Below are positions 22,700-33,071 of a DNA stretch of 64,000 nt, one piece after another; position 1 is the first letter of the stretch; every line of letters begins with the position of its first letter. The notes below the pieces were generated by a model. The model searched no databases. It saw only the letters and a list, made by a program, of their open reading frames with translations, and was not told where the DNA came from. The position numbers and the translations under genes were made by a program. Source of the stretch: Cladopsammia gracilis (Eukaryota; Cnidaria; Anthozoa; Scleractinia; Dendrophylliidae); assembly GCA_022457155.1 (NCBI GenBank), contig JAJGOT010000001.1, forward strand, positions 444,001 through 508,000. Direction: 5' to 3'.

Positions 22700-23320
22700 T
22701 TTACATTATTTCTTGTCGTGCATGCACTCTGTCGTACCTCGAGGAAACTGGACGCAGGCTCGGCGACAGGTTATGCGAACACCTGAGATCTGTCGTGAAG
22801 AAAGCGGACCTACCAGTGGCTAAACATTTCTCCTCATCCGGACTCCGTGAGGGCGGAGTACTCTCATATATAAGCTATATGGGTATGTGCCGTTGTGAAG
22901 GGTAAGGTTTTCAAGCAGTTTAGTCTGGGATAGGGTATAGAAATCAGAGAGTTTTGGTCTAGAATAGGGTATCATCTGCTGGAAAACTGATCAGTTGTGT
23001 GAAGAATTAAGTCTAGAATAAGAATTAAATTGAAACTCAGAAGAGAAAGAGCCTGCCCTAAACAGAAATAAAATCATCACGGCAACATTGTTGACAGATG
23101 GTTTTCCATTAAAAATACTAATAGTGGTATAGTTCTAAAAGTAGCAAGTCTGGGATAAGGTAGGAATTTTCGGTGTCTAGTCTAGTATAGGGTAGCAAAA
23201 TCAGCTGAACATGGTCTGGTATAGGGTAAGGGTTTCACCCAAAAATAAACAGAGTACCCCCGGGATCCGGACACACAGCAGACGACATGATGGTGATCTG
23301 ACCGCGCGTGGTGAGAGCAG
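22700..23320 (+). pseudogene. GIY-YIG endonuclease fossil of a retroelement, interrupted
   Basis: One frame from about 22703 reads as the nuclease domain found at the C-terminus of Penelope-like and some other retroelements. It shows Y-I near the start, then a TLSYLEETGRRLGDR block in place of the usual LYIGETGRRL, then EHLRSV, then PVAKHF. The frame stops being related at the insertion (22844-23264) and resumes after it for about ten codons before a TGA. The upstream part of the polyprotein is absent, so it is a dead remnant. Near 23570-23600 a TGATGAAGGGTCGGC...GAAACG tail resembles the non-coding tail of such elements. Confidence 0.7.
22844..23264. mobile_element. 421-bp non-autonomous element, 8-bp target duplication
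   Basis: ATCCGGAC flanks both sides (22836-22843 and 23265-23272), and removing the insert rejoins the reading frame of the GIY-YIG fossil. The interior consists of repeated TAGAATAGGGTA and TAGTATAGGGTA words. A relative in opposite orientation is at 35957-36285. An 8-bp duplication fits hAT-type transposons; the class is inferred. Confidence 0.8.
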
Positions 23321-24489
23321 GATTTAGAAACGCCACGGAAAGGCGTAGCACATTGCGCCGTTCAATAACACGCGAACTCGAAAGTTCAAAGTCCAACTAA
23401 GGTTTACGTTCAGTGTTCAGCGTGTTATTGAAAAGCGCAAGTAATATTCCAATGCCAAACTCTACAAGCACACGGCATGAAGTTTAGTTTAGTTTCATTT
23501 CAACTATTTCAGTGCGTGCATCAATGTTGCGACATTTCTACTTAAATAAGATAACGCGCGTTTTTCGGTGACTATTACCTTGATGAAGGGTCGGCAGAAA
23601 CGTCTGCAGAACGGCGCCTTTAATAAAAAAAAACTCAGTTTTAAATTTCAACTGACGATCAGTGTTTTAATCATACAAATGACTTGGTCGCCGCGACTTT
23701 TGTCGCGACAAATCGTCGCGACAATTCGCCTCGTATATACCGACTAATTTACCTTCCCGTTTTATTGTATGAGTATCAAAAAATATTGTTGGTTCAATAA
23801 ACTGTGGAGCAAGATGCCTTTGTCATGTCTTAAATTTTAATTTTCATAAACCGCCAGCCGACTTCTGTCGAATGTTTTATTTTGTTTTCAAAACATTCCC
23901 GCTAGGGCACTAATATTAAAATTCGATTCTGATTTTGATGCAAAATTAATACGTTAAAATGGATTTTTTAAGCGACCTGATAATGAAAAACGACTAACTC
24001 CCGAAAACGTGATAATTAAAGTGATAATAAAAATGGACTGGCGCAGTCACCGATATTTGAATAAATGATCTAAAGTACCATCTTCAGTTGCTTGAAACGA
24101 CTGAAAACATACACTTCTCCCGATAAAGAGATCAAGATAACTGTAATATTCCTGCAGGATACTTAAAAGTATAGATAAAAAGATGCCAGCCAAACTACAT
24201 CTGATTAGTTTGGTGAGAAGAAAATTCTTGGAGTTAAGTCGTCTTACTCATTTGTGTTTTTATCGAAGCATTAGAGAATTTTTAACCTATGACAGGCCAG
24301 GCCTCTGCTTCTAGTTTGGCCAATCAGATCACAGAGTTCGTGTTAATGAATAAAATATTAAAGCGGCTAATAAGCCAAAAATAACTTCTTGTGATCAGTC
24401 CAACTTAATCCCTTACACCTGCAAACATCTGTGGTCGCACTTGCCATCAGCCCTGCGAAGTTTTCGACTTTTCATCCAAAGTCTAAACT
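23321..24489. other. Spacer upstream of the GPCR gene
   Basis: Sequence near 23690-23735 repeats GTCGCGAC-type words akin to those flanking the 26-bp minisatellite. The rest is AT-rich. The start codon context at 24490 (A at -3, G at +4) is good. No core promoter can be assigned. Confidence 0.5.
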
Positions 24490-25488
24490 ATGGCGAATCC
24501 TAGCTATTGTGACCGTAACGCATCGCCAAAGAATGTCACCCGATTAAGTTCCGAAGCTGCAGAAGACCCGATGTATTCCATTCTCGTCGCTAATATCGCC
24601 TTCAGCGCTTTTCTCTGTTACACCACCACGATGATGAACACTGTAACAATCTACGCTTCGATAAAAACGTCTTTTCCATCGAAGCCGTTGAAAATACTAC
24701 TTCTAAGCCTTGCCATTTCTGACCTTGGTGTTGGATTGTTTGGCTTTCCTTTCCAGATCGTTTTTATGCTCGCTGAGTTACGATGCAAACTTTTAAATGG
24801 TGTCACCACTGTCGCTTCTAAAATAAATAACATCGTTGTGAGTACGTTTTTTATGTCGTCGTTGTCTACCATTTTGACACTAAGTGTAGATCGATTTATT
24901 GCAATTGAGATGCCTCTGCGCTACGAAGATATAATGACTCACAAACGAACTGTTACTGTTATAACCGTTATATGGTTATTTAGTGCTGCTTCCTCTATTT
25001 TATCTTACGGATTAAAAGTCACACCGCCGAATTTGGATTTCGTCCTTTTAGTCTTTATCGAACTAGTTTCGTTTGTAGTTACAACGATGTCCTCGTGCAA
25101 GATATATTTAACAATAAAACGACACAAAAAGCAAATGGGAATGCAGATACAACAAGTTGATCGCGAACAAAATGAAGTCAGCCGGATGAAATGTTCTAGA
25201 TACGGATCGAGTGGAAAATCTACAAGTGGTACCCTGCTGATATATCTCTTCTTTTGGGTTTGCTACTTGCCTCATTTCGCCATTTCGATTGTTCGTAAAA
25301 TATACGCCGGGCAAAACACAATTATCGAAGGTTTGTTTACCTTTTCGATGACGCTGGTGTTCCTTAATTCATCGATCAACCCTGTCATATTCTGTTGGAA
25401 AATGACGCCCCTTCGACGCACTGTACTGAGCATTCTTCGAAACACGTTTGAAAAATATGTACAAGGAAATGAAAGCGTGGCGGTCTGA
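24490..25488 (+). CDS. Rhodopsin-like (class A) GPCR, intronless, orphan
   Basis: The gene has one exon of 332 codons, with seven hydrophobic segments. The N-terminus has two N-glycosylation sites (N10, N15). Landmarks are N50 in TM1, LAISD with D78 in TM2, DRF at 134-136 in place of DRY, W162 in TM4, VCYLP at 257-261 in TM6 and NPVIF at 297-301 in TM7. TM5 has no proline, the second extracellular loop is short, and the usual Cys pair linking TM3 to that loop is missing: the nearest Cys (C99) is too far from DRF. These absences recall the melanocortin/adenosine/cannabinoid group. The third intracellular loop is basic and Ser/Gln-rich. It should sit in the plasma membrane and couple to G proteins; the ligand is unknown. 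All key residues are intact. Downstream AATAAA at 25552 may be the poly(A) signal, although it lies in a repeat array. Confidence 0.93.
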   Translation: MANPSYCDRNASPKNVTRLSSEAAEDPMYSILVANIAFSAFLCYTTTMMNTVTIYASIKTSFPSKPLKILLLSLAISDLGVGLFGFPFQIVFMLAELRCKLLNGVTTVASKINNIVVSTFFMSSLSTILTLSVDRFIAIEMPLRYEDIMTHKRTVTVITVIWLFSAASSILSYGLKVTPPNLDFVLLVFIELVSFVVTTMSSCKIYLTIKRHKKQMGMQIQQVDREQNEVSRMKCSRYGSSGKSTSGTLLIYLFFWVCYLPHFAISIVRKIYAGQNTIIEGLFTFSMTLVFLNSSINPVIFCWKMTPLRRTVLSILRNTFEKYVQGNESVAV

Positions 25489-25499
25489 TGGAGGACGAA

Positions 25500-25835
25500 A
25501 CACTAAAGCGTGTAATTCAAATGAAATCTATCGCGCAGTACTGTAAATTCAAATAAAAGATATTCATCAGTACTTTCCTGCGGCGCTGTCTATTATGCCG
25601 TAGAAGGTGGTTCTCACTTTTGTGTCTGTGTATGAAATCCGAAAGTGTAAAATTCAAATGAAAGCTATTGAGCTGTTCTTTCCTGTGGCGCTGTTTATTT
25701 TGTTGTAGAAGATGTTTCTAACTTTTCAGTTTGTGGGCGAAACCCTAAAGTGTAAAACTGAAATAAAATCTATTGAGCAGTTATTTCCTGTGGCGCTGTT
25801 TATTATGCTGTACAAGGTGGTTCTTTTTACTTGTA
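25500..25835 (+). repeat. ~105-bp tandem array just after the GPCR gene
   Basis: About three units carry TTTCCTGTGGCGCTGTTTAT, then GTAGAAGGTGGTTCT, then AATCCGAAAGTGTAAAATTC-type words, at a spacing of about 105 bases. A related array on the same strand is at 51550-52080 inside RPTOR. The array starts within tens of bases of the stop codon, so it probably forms the 3' UTR. Confidence 0.8.
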
Positions 25836-26514
25836 AACCGGTGGCTGATCTATGAAAGTGTCACCATTTAATTACTGTTTGTTATGTTGTAAAAAAATGA
25901 TTTTATGCAAATACAAGACAGTTCTTTCAAAAGCCAAAGGACATATTTTGATCAAATGAAACCCAAGTATAATGGTCCAATTTTGTTAGCAATAACTGTT
26001 ATTATTGCACGGAAACAATAAATTTCCGTTTGTTTTTGGTTGTGAATAACCAGAATTGAAATGGATTGCAATTTGATCCGCGTGTTTGAAAAATCAAGTC
26101 ATACTTTGGTTGTGCCTTATTTTCCCTTCAAGAATCAGTTCACTTTATATTTTCCTCTTTGTATTCAAGAATTTGTATTCTTAGCACCGTGTGGATAAAA
26201 AAAGTGACAAGGCAGGCATTACTCTAATTTGGTGCTGTTTGTATCGAGCTCGATATTTTGCAAAATAACACATTAACACATTTAACACATTTTTCTTGTC
26301 TCGCTCTTAGCTCCTTTGGGCAGCCAGGAAATGGTTATGCATCAGTCAATTTCAGAAGTGCCCATCCCCCCCGGGTATACGTCGAGCATTTGCTCACGTT
26401 AGAATCCCGGGGGTCGGTCATTAGCCTACCCTCAGTGTACCCCAGGGCATTTCACATCCTCGTGTTTTCGACCTCAAAGAATTCTGTCTCCATTTCTGAA
26501 GAGAAATTTGTAAG
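25836..26514. other. Spacer with a fragment of the TTAA MITE family
   Basis: ACCAGAATTGAAATGGATTG near 26049 matches the interior of the element at 26607-27008 in inverted form. C/G-rich inverted words flank 26365-26415 (CCCCCCGGGTATAC and CCCGGGGGTCGG). No gene is seen. Confidence 0.5.
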
Positions 26515-26606
26515 TAAGTAACCCCTCGGTCACATTCTCGCTCTCAAGCATGCATGCTTGCTTATGACGTCAGTCAAGCAAGCCGGAGCAAGTGCTAGAA
26601 ACTTAA

Positions 26607-27008
26607 AGGGGCATTGTCACGCAGATTACAACAATATATTTTTTTTTGCTGTGTTTTGGTGAAAAGACACTAAATATATGACAAAGTACCTTTGCTCAAA
26701 CATAAAATTGCTTTTAGAACACCAAGAAGATAATATCAAGTGATTTCTTCAAGGAAGAACAAACCATAATAAGTTTTTCTGCGATTTTTCCACGACTCTT
26801 GGAAGGAACTTGAAAAAATTGGCCAATTTTTTCAAGTTGCAATCCATTTCCATCCTGGTCATCCGCAGCCAAAGATAACGAATACTAGTTCCTGTGCACT
26901 GGTAGAGTATTTGTTAACAAAACTGGACCATTATTTGTAAGTTTCCATTGAAACAAATATGTTTTTTGGCTTTTCAAAGTGATACTAAAAATAGGTGACA
27001 GTGTCCCT
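26607..27008. mobile_element. 402-bp TTAA-flanked MITE nested in the composite element
   Basis: TTAA lies at 26603-26606 and 27009-27012. The ends AGGGGCATTGTCAC and GTGACAGTGTCCCT are inverted with two mismatches. A diverged relative is at 56330-56700, and fragments are near 14630 and 26049. Confidence 0.85.
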
Positions 27009-27327
27009 TTAAGCAAGTGCATCGTGGTCACATTGTAAATCCACCGCTTGCTTGAAATGCCTGTTAAACGCAATGGATGTCCATCTGGTGCTTTTGGTTT
27101 TCGATTTTATGTTACATCAATTGCGCGTATTCACGTCTATAAGTCGAAGGAGAACTGAAGACTGTACTTTCTTCTCTGCCTTGTGAATATAAATCTCTCG
27201 CCTGAAAGCTTTACGACTATTCGCTTCACTCGTTGCAACTACCGGGGAAAGTGCATTTTTGTCACTTTTCTCGGTTTTGGATGAAACTATACGTGGAACA
27301 GTAGCCATAACGGGATGTATAGAAAAG

Positions 27328-27778
27328 TTCGGTACAATCACAGGTAGCCCAAGCTATATGTGTCACAGTAACCGTTACGAGCGAAATTATAAGGATTTGT
27401 ATGAGAAAAAACGGTCCATCCTAGGAGCTAAAAAATACGAACAAGATTTCAATAAAAATTGCCTACCTTACTTCGCTTGTGTGTTTCCTTGTCTCCTGTG
27501 TGGTTTTTGGGGCGATTTAGAGCGTTTCTAGTGAGTTTTAGTTCCATTGCTTTCTCTCTATATGAACTAACTCACTGGAAACGCTCTAAATCGCCCCAAA
27601 AACCACACAGGAGACAAGGAAACACACAAGCGAAGAAAGGTAGGCAATTTTTATTGAAATCTTGTTCGTATTCTTTAGCTCCTAGAATGGACCGTTTTTT
27701 CTCATAAAAATCCTTATAATTTCGCTCGTAACGGTTACAGTGACACAAATAGCTTGGGCTACCTGTGGTACAATACCT
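27328..27778. repeat. Long foldback, arms ~205 bp, loop ~35 bp
   Basis: The left arm (about 27328-27535) and right arm (about 27575-27778) are reverse complements with only a few mismatches, from GGTACAATCACAGGTAGCCC outside to GATTTAGAGCGTTTC inside. The short unpaired centre contains TTTAGTTCCATTGCTTTCTC. Transcripts would fold into an almost perfect ~200-bp duplex. Confidence 0.9.
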
Positions 27779-28263
27779 TCGACGAATGGTCGAGGAAACG
27801 TAGCATGCGGCGCAGGCGGCGGTGGATAAGTACCTGTATAATTAGTAAAAATTGGAAGTTCGCTAAACCCGATTGGCAATGAACTGGTATGGTGATAAGG
27901 CGACGGCGTTCTTGACATTTTCAAATGCAAGGTGAAAAAACTTTTTCTCTGCGAAAACGAAAGCCAAAACTCACGCGTGACACTCGACTGACGGAAACTT
28001 CTAGTCAACCACAAAGGTCAATACGTCAAATACACTGCTTACTGGTCAATTCGAACAAAACCAATTAAATTTGTTTACCAAGCACAACTCAAGAGCACTT
28101 CAGAGTGCTCTTAAGCTTAGCTGCGGATCTTTTGAAGATTAAGCTACTCTGCCTTCTTTTTCAAGCAAGCTAGGTCGGTCACACCTGTAACGAGCTAGGA
28201 ATTTGCTAGGTAAACAAAAATTGGTCAAGCAAGCAAGGTTCTAGCGCAAATGTGACCGCGGGG

Positions 28264-28720
28264 TAAGTAACCTTTATTAATGTGGTCTAATAGACTTAGC
28301 ACATTACAGTATTGCAAGTAAAGCTATTTTCCAGGTATTGCCAAAAACAAAAATAAAAGAAAAACGAAAACACTAAGACGAGCTCGAGCTTGCTCTAATC
28401 TGTCACACAAGGATCGAATCAAGTCGTAGGGTGTTGTCACGTGACACATGATGAAATCTTAATATATTCCGAGGTTTATTTCAAACAATTAACAGCCATA
28501 CTTTTTCTCTTAAAACCTGACAGAACTGTAAGCTAAACGAAGAACGTTTCAAGTGACAACATAGTCCGCAATTCTCGGAGTGTTTCTGGCGGAAGTCTTG
28601 TAAGTCCGGGGTTTTCTCCCGAGCTGCCATTTTAAATCAGTAGAAGGCCCTGGCCAGGCAGTAGGGCTGCACCTCTTCGGAACCTCTAATTTCATTCGAC
28701 CTGGATGAGGTGCACCTCTA
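28264..28720. other. Spacer without recognised features
   Basis: I see no gene or repeat structure here beyond short A-rich stretches. Confidence 0.5.
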
Positions 28721-28876
28721 TAGAGCGTTTTCACTTGACGTCATAGCCGCCATATTGGTGTTCCCGTACAAAAGAATTTTAATTAACTTCTTTTGTTAGG
28801 AACACCAACATGGCTGCCATGGCCTTTGTCATTTGAGTTCCACGGGACTGAAGGTCACGTGAGTGAAAACGCTCTA
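28721..28876. mobile_element. 156-bp MITE with TAGAGCGTTTTCAC ends
   Basis: The ends TAGAGCGTTTTCACTTGACG and GGTCACGTGAGTGAAAACGC-TCTA are inverted over about 15 bases. Internally, GCCGCCATATTGGTGTTCC pairs with GGAACACCAACATGGCTGCC around an A/T-rich centre. TA at both ends may be the target duplication. Confidence 0.8.
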
Positions 28877-29222
28877 TTGTTTTTAGGGCTAGGGTCCATT
28901 GCTGTGTTGTTTGTTCTATTGTTTTCTTAGCCAATCCTGTGAGGCGTTACGAAAGGTGCAGGTCTGCCTTGGCCGGGATAAGGTTGTCGCTTAATGATGT
29001 GAGGTAACCCTTCCATAGAGTGCTATTCAATCCATGCCAGTGGGTAGAGTAAAAATCGTACCTCTACTTACTTCAGCCTAAACAAAACTAACGGAATAAA
29101 CAATGACAGATTGAATAATAACAGTCTTTACCTTTTACAAGGAAACGGATGAGCTTGAAGACGAAAGTACAAACAATAAAATAAACTATAAACTTTGATT
29201 AACGTAAAATTGTCGGTCTCCA

Positions 29223-29803
29223 CAGTGGGTGGTAAAGGGTTTCTTCGTTATCCGTGAAAGGCCCTTTTCTCCCCGTGAATTGTGAAATGACTATTTTTTT
29301 TTCTCGTGAAACGTGATTTGGTTACATACCCATGAACCGTCAATCGACTTTTTTTTCATGAGCACTGCAGAATGACTGTTGTTTTTTTTCTCGTGAAATG
29401 CTACTGTAAACCGTGATTCCTTCTTCCTCCCAAAAAATTATCCAGTAAGCATTTAACTACGCCGGTGGTAAATTGCGTGACGAATGCATGACCGTGACTG
29501 ATCGTCATTCTGGATCTCAGGTCACTCTACAAGGTTAGGTTATTTTACACAACATCAGCAAAACAAAGAACTCAGCTTTCTTTTTACATCAGGAAGAACG
29601 AGGAGTGGACGGTCGGTGAAGACAACAAACAAAGCTGTACTTTGGATATAATTTTATTAGCAAAAAGTAAGGAATGTTTTTTTTTTTCGTGAAATGTCCA
29701 TTTTATTCTCCGTGAAACGTGAAATGACAATTTTATTTTTCATGAAACGTGATCCAGACCCACCCCCTCCCCCCCCCCCCCCCCCCCTCCTTTACCACCC
29801 TCT
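29223..29803. mobile_element. ~580-bp element with GGGTGGTAAAGG ends
   Basis: GGGTGGTAAAGG at 29226 pairs with CCTTTACCACCC near the right end. The interior is made of repeated CGTGAAACGTGAAATGAC and TTTTTTTCTCGTGAAA words, plus a C run (29763-29789). Its right end lies next to the outer border of the inverted duplication. No coding capacity is seen. Confidence 0.7.
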
Positions 29804-29885
29804 CCACAAAATGTCGATGCTGGTTATTCCTTTCTCTTTCCTTTCTCTTACAATGTGTACACGTGGCGGTCACGCTGCCTTATTG

Positions 29886-32800
29886 TCAGGCAGTCAAATA
29901 GACAAGTACTTTCCTGTCGCCGGTGAATCCAACTCGACCATGTTGAACAGCCAGGTTGTCCAAAACTAACAAATCCCCACTTTTCCACCGAAATCCAACT
30001 GCACATGCCCATGACGTTGCCCGTATGTGTTGTATCACTTCCGGTTCAATCTCGCTTCCGTCGCCATAGTAAGTGTGGTTAGGAAATTTATCATCCGGGA
30101 TTTCTTTACCGATAAAGCCTGGCAGTGAATTGAAGTAAGTGCCATTGTTAATGGTCACTTGGTTGAACCAGACTTTTTCTTTAGTCACTGGGTGACGTAA
30201 AAAGGCAGATCTGATTTGCCACACATACAAATCACCGCTTTCATCCCACTTTACGTTGTACCCTTGTTCTTTTGCTCGCAGTTCCGCAGTCTAGAAACAT
30301 GAAAGAAACGTTAAACTTGGAATAAGAGGTCTATCTCGAGGAGCGTTCCAAAACATTCAGCGCTAAGGAATTGGTGGATCTAGAGGATCTAGAGGATCTA
30401 GAGGATCTAGAGGAGCCCCCCCCCCCCCGTTCTATCTTGCCAAAAAAAATAAGGGTCGAAAATGTTTATTAGCCTTTAACATTTTCACTGCGAGAAGGAT
30501 ATTTGCAGTTATGCAGCAGTTTCAGCAGTTACAGTAAGAACCAGGCTTGATTTGATTGGGACCCATCATGTTTGCGATTCAAGTCTAGCTGATGTACAGC
30601 TGGCCCCGGATGTTCAAAATACGGATAGCACTATCCACCAGATAAATCACTATCCAGCGGATAACACAAAGGATTTTGTTAATACTTATCCACTGGATAG
30701 TGATTTATCCGGTGGATAGCGCTATCCACCTTTTGAACAACCGGGGCCTGAACTTTAAAGCCACACATGGGAACTGGTCAATTGTGAGTCCCTTTAGACC
30801 CTTGAAATGAAGAATATGCTTTTTGTAATCGAAGAACTATGCAAGCTTGTTCAAAGAGCAACAAGAAGCTGAATTTGATGTCGCTAATATACAAGTGTGA
30901 AGGCGCGGTGGTCTAGCGGTTAGCGCGTCAGACTTTCAACCTGAAGGTCGGTGGTTCAAGCCTACAATAGGCGACAATATTGTTGACACATTGTCATTTT
31001 GAACCCCATTTTGTTCGGGACGAGAGGCATTTCAGCCCCACCCCCCAGACAATGTTGTGTATCGTTTCGTCAGGTCTGTCGCTACAATCCTACAACATTG
31101 GATGGGGGGACGGGGGTTAATGCGGCAGAGTGTAGTAAAAGGAAAGATACAGTGATAAATATGTCACGAAAACTGTTTTTGTTATAGAGTGTGTCAACTA
31201 TTTTTGTCGCCTATTGTAGTCTCCACCGTTGTGTTGTTTCCTTAGACAAGAAACTTTGCTCCATGTTGTCTCTCTACCCAGGTATATAAATGGGTACCGG
31301 CGACATAATTCCGGGGGGTAACCTTGTGATGGACTGGCATCCCATCCAGGGGGGAGTAGTAATGCTCTTAGTCACTTCATGCTACAGAAACCGGGTTAAG
31401 CTCCAGCAATTGTGAGCCATTAGGCTTGTGAAGACTTTACCTTTTACCAATATACAGGTAGGTACCTTACCTCTTTGTCTTCAGTGACAAACACCTGTTG
31501 CCAGTTTAAGTAGTCACCATTAGCTTTGTCAGGTAAATACCGCACATATCGAACTTGTTTTGCTTCAAACTTGCGTACAACTTCTGGGTCGAGTTTGGAA
31601 AGAAGTTCGCTGTTTTTGACCAGCGGTGTTTCACCACCACAGCCGTCACCAGGTTCGTTTAGACAGAAAAAGAACAGCTAAGGATAAATACAATCCAATC
31701 AATACACTAAATATAGAACAGCGTATGTATGCGAGTCAAATTCCGATTTTTGGGAAAAAGTGATGTTGTCATGGAATGTTTTGTAAAGGTATTTGAAACC
31801 AATGTGTAAATGTATTTAGCGCGGAAATACTAATTACAGACACTGTTTTACGTCCTCTTCCCCTTCCCAGGCCGCGCTCGGCTCGAGGATTTCGTTTGGC
31901 GGAGCTCTCGCGGACCGAAGGCCCACTCGCGGAGCGCCATACTCATAGAACCATGGCCGTCATTTTTCATGATCATGTTCGCGGGCGCGAAAGAAGTCGC
32001 CCAACATGCGCGTACGACGTAGCGTAACATCCGGGATATTAGGAATTTTGAAACCAAAACGAGGCTTTATTTTTCGCGCGCTTCCCGCGACTTTAAGGCC
32101 GATGTAAAGTCAGCTACAGTAAACACTTTTGTTGTGTTTAGCGGAAAAAGCGGTTTGCGAAATCGTTTTTCCCCTTCATTTTTTTCGCGGTTTGCTGCTC
32201 AAGACAGGTTTGATATTTCTCAAACAGTGGTCAAGACCGCATTTCTGGCTGCGTTACGTACTGTGAAAATCAAGCGTTTTTGGAGGGATATAGAAGTAAG
32301 TGCTTACTTTTAAACCTGATTTCGTCTTAGGACAATTGAAGCTGTTTTCTGTTCTGTATTGTACATTTTTGGCGTCCATTCAAAAGATTTAAATTTAAAT
32401 AATTAGGTGATATGATGGTTGGGAGAATTGAGAGAGCTCCCCTGTTAGACTAAGCCTATCTATTTATATTACCCAATACTCTGTAAAAGGAACCTGTTCA
32501 CGGGCTAGTTTACCTTGGACGGGAAAACAGCATTAAAAGACAGCTCATTATGCATTTCTATTGTGTAACTGGCGGGTTCGTCGCTTGCCGTCCAAGTCCC
32601 TGCATTTTTATCCACTTGGCGGCGAGATGCTGCACCACCTTCGTAAGCCAAAGTTTTGCCTGGAATTGACTGAGTTATTATTGAAAAGTCCTCTGCTGTT
32701 TTAGCCGGCAGATCACGGAACAGTATCGCAGGGCAACGAGGGAGATATTCTTCCACATAATCCATGCATTTTGCAGTCAAATGCGCGAGAGAGGACTGGT

Positions 32801-33071
32801 TCGAGTTGTTAACTCGCACACCGAAGGGAAAGGAATCTCTTGGCTCCGCTAGGAATTCTGGGAACCCACCACCAGTAGAGCCAGGAAGGTGCTGCCTGTC
32901 TCTTAGTCTCGATTTACATTTCGTTACCAGTTCTTCTCGGGGAAGCTGTTCAAAAATGCTGGCTCTGATTGTCTTTGTTTGCAACGAAGACAGAGGAATG
33001 GTTATCTTTCCCCTTGGTCTTCTGAGAGCAGATGAAAGTTTCCAGTTTTTTGTAAGAACACGAGTTACCAT
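29886..33071 (-). CDS. TauD/TfdA-like dioxygenase (clavaminate synthase-like), copy A
   Basis: The exons, in transcript order, are 33071-32514, 31677-31471 and 30290-29886, all in phase 0, with GT donors and AG acceptors. The protein is 389 residues and open throughout. It should be an Fe(II)/2-oxoglutarate-dependent oxygenase. H174-N-E176 fits the first metal-binding motif (HxE, as in the plant clavaminate synthase-like group), GGET is at 200-203, and H372 followed by R381 fits the distal metal ligand and the 2-oxoglutarate-binding arginine. There is no signal peptide, so it is probably cytosolic. The substrate is unknown. TTTCTCATAACAG just before the ATG looks like the acceptor of a 5' UTR intron. 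Intron 2 carries a SINE (itself split by a MITE) and a foldback MITE. Against copy B, exon 1 shows about 19 substitutions and a one-codon insertion (the Gln in DRQHLPG). Confidence 0.92.
30604..30746. mobile_element. Foldback MITE, CCCCGGATGTTCAAAA ends, copy A only
   Basis: The left half (CCCCGG...GGATAGCACTATCCACC) and right half are inverted over about 60 bases each. The matching place in copy B (near 44328) has no such insert, so it arrived after the duplication. It lies in intron 2 of copy A. Confidence 0.85.
30897..31448 (+). mobile_element. tRNA-derived SINE in intron 2 of copy A, split by a MITE
   Basis: The head GGTGGTCTAGCGGTTAGCGC carries an A box, and GGTGGTTCAAGCC the B box. The head is closest to tRNA-Glu-type sequences by its A box. 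The body has CCCAGGTATATAAATGGGTA and ATGGACTGGCATCCCATCC, and the tail is GACTTTACC-like. AATATACAAGT and AATATACAGGT form an 11-bp target duplication (30886-30896 and 31449-31459). It is antisense to the host gene. Confidence 0.88.
30965..31216. mobile_element. 252-bp MITE inside the SINE, TA target duplication
   Basis: The ends CAATAGGCGACAA and TTGTCGCCTATTG are inverted and continue as TTGACACA-type pairs. TA flanks both sides. The allelic SINE in copy B runs GCCTGGTCTCC with no insert, which gives the empty site directly. A TA duplication suggests a Tc1/mariner-type source. Confidence 0.88.

Larger units (their letters stand above)
26522..28263. mobile_element. 1.7-kb composite element with CCCC...GGTCACATT ends
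   Basis: The left end CCCCTCGGTCACATT and right end AATGTGACCGCGGGG are inverted with one mismatch. TAAGTAA flanks both (26515-26521 and 28264-28270). The interior also repeats GCAAGC words near both ends. It contains a nested TTAA element and a long foldback, listed separately. No transposase frame is recognised. Confidence 0.75.
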
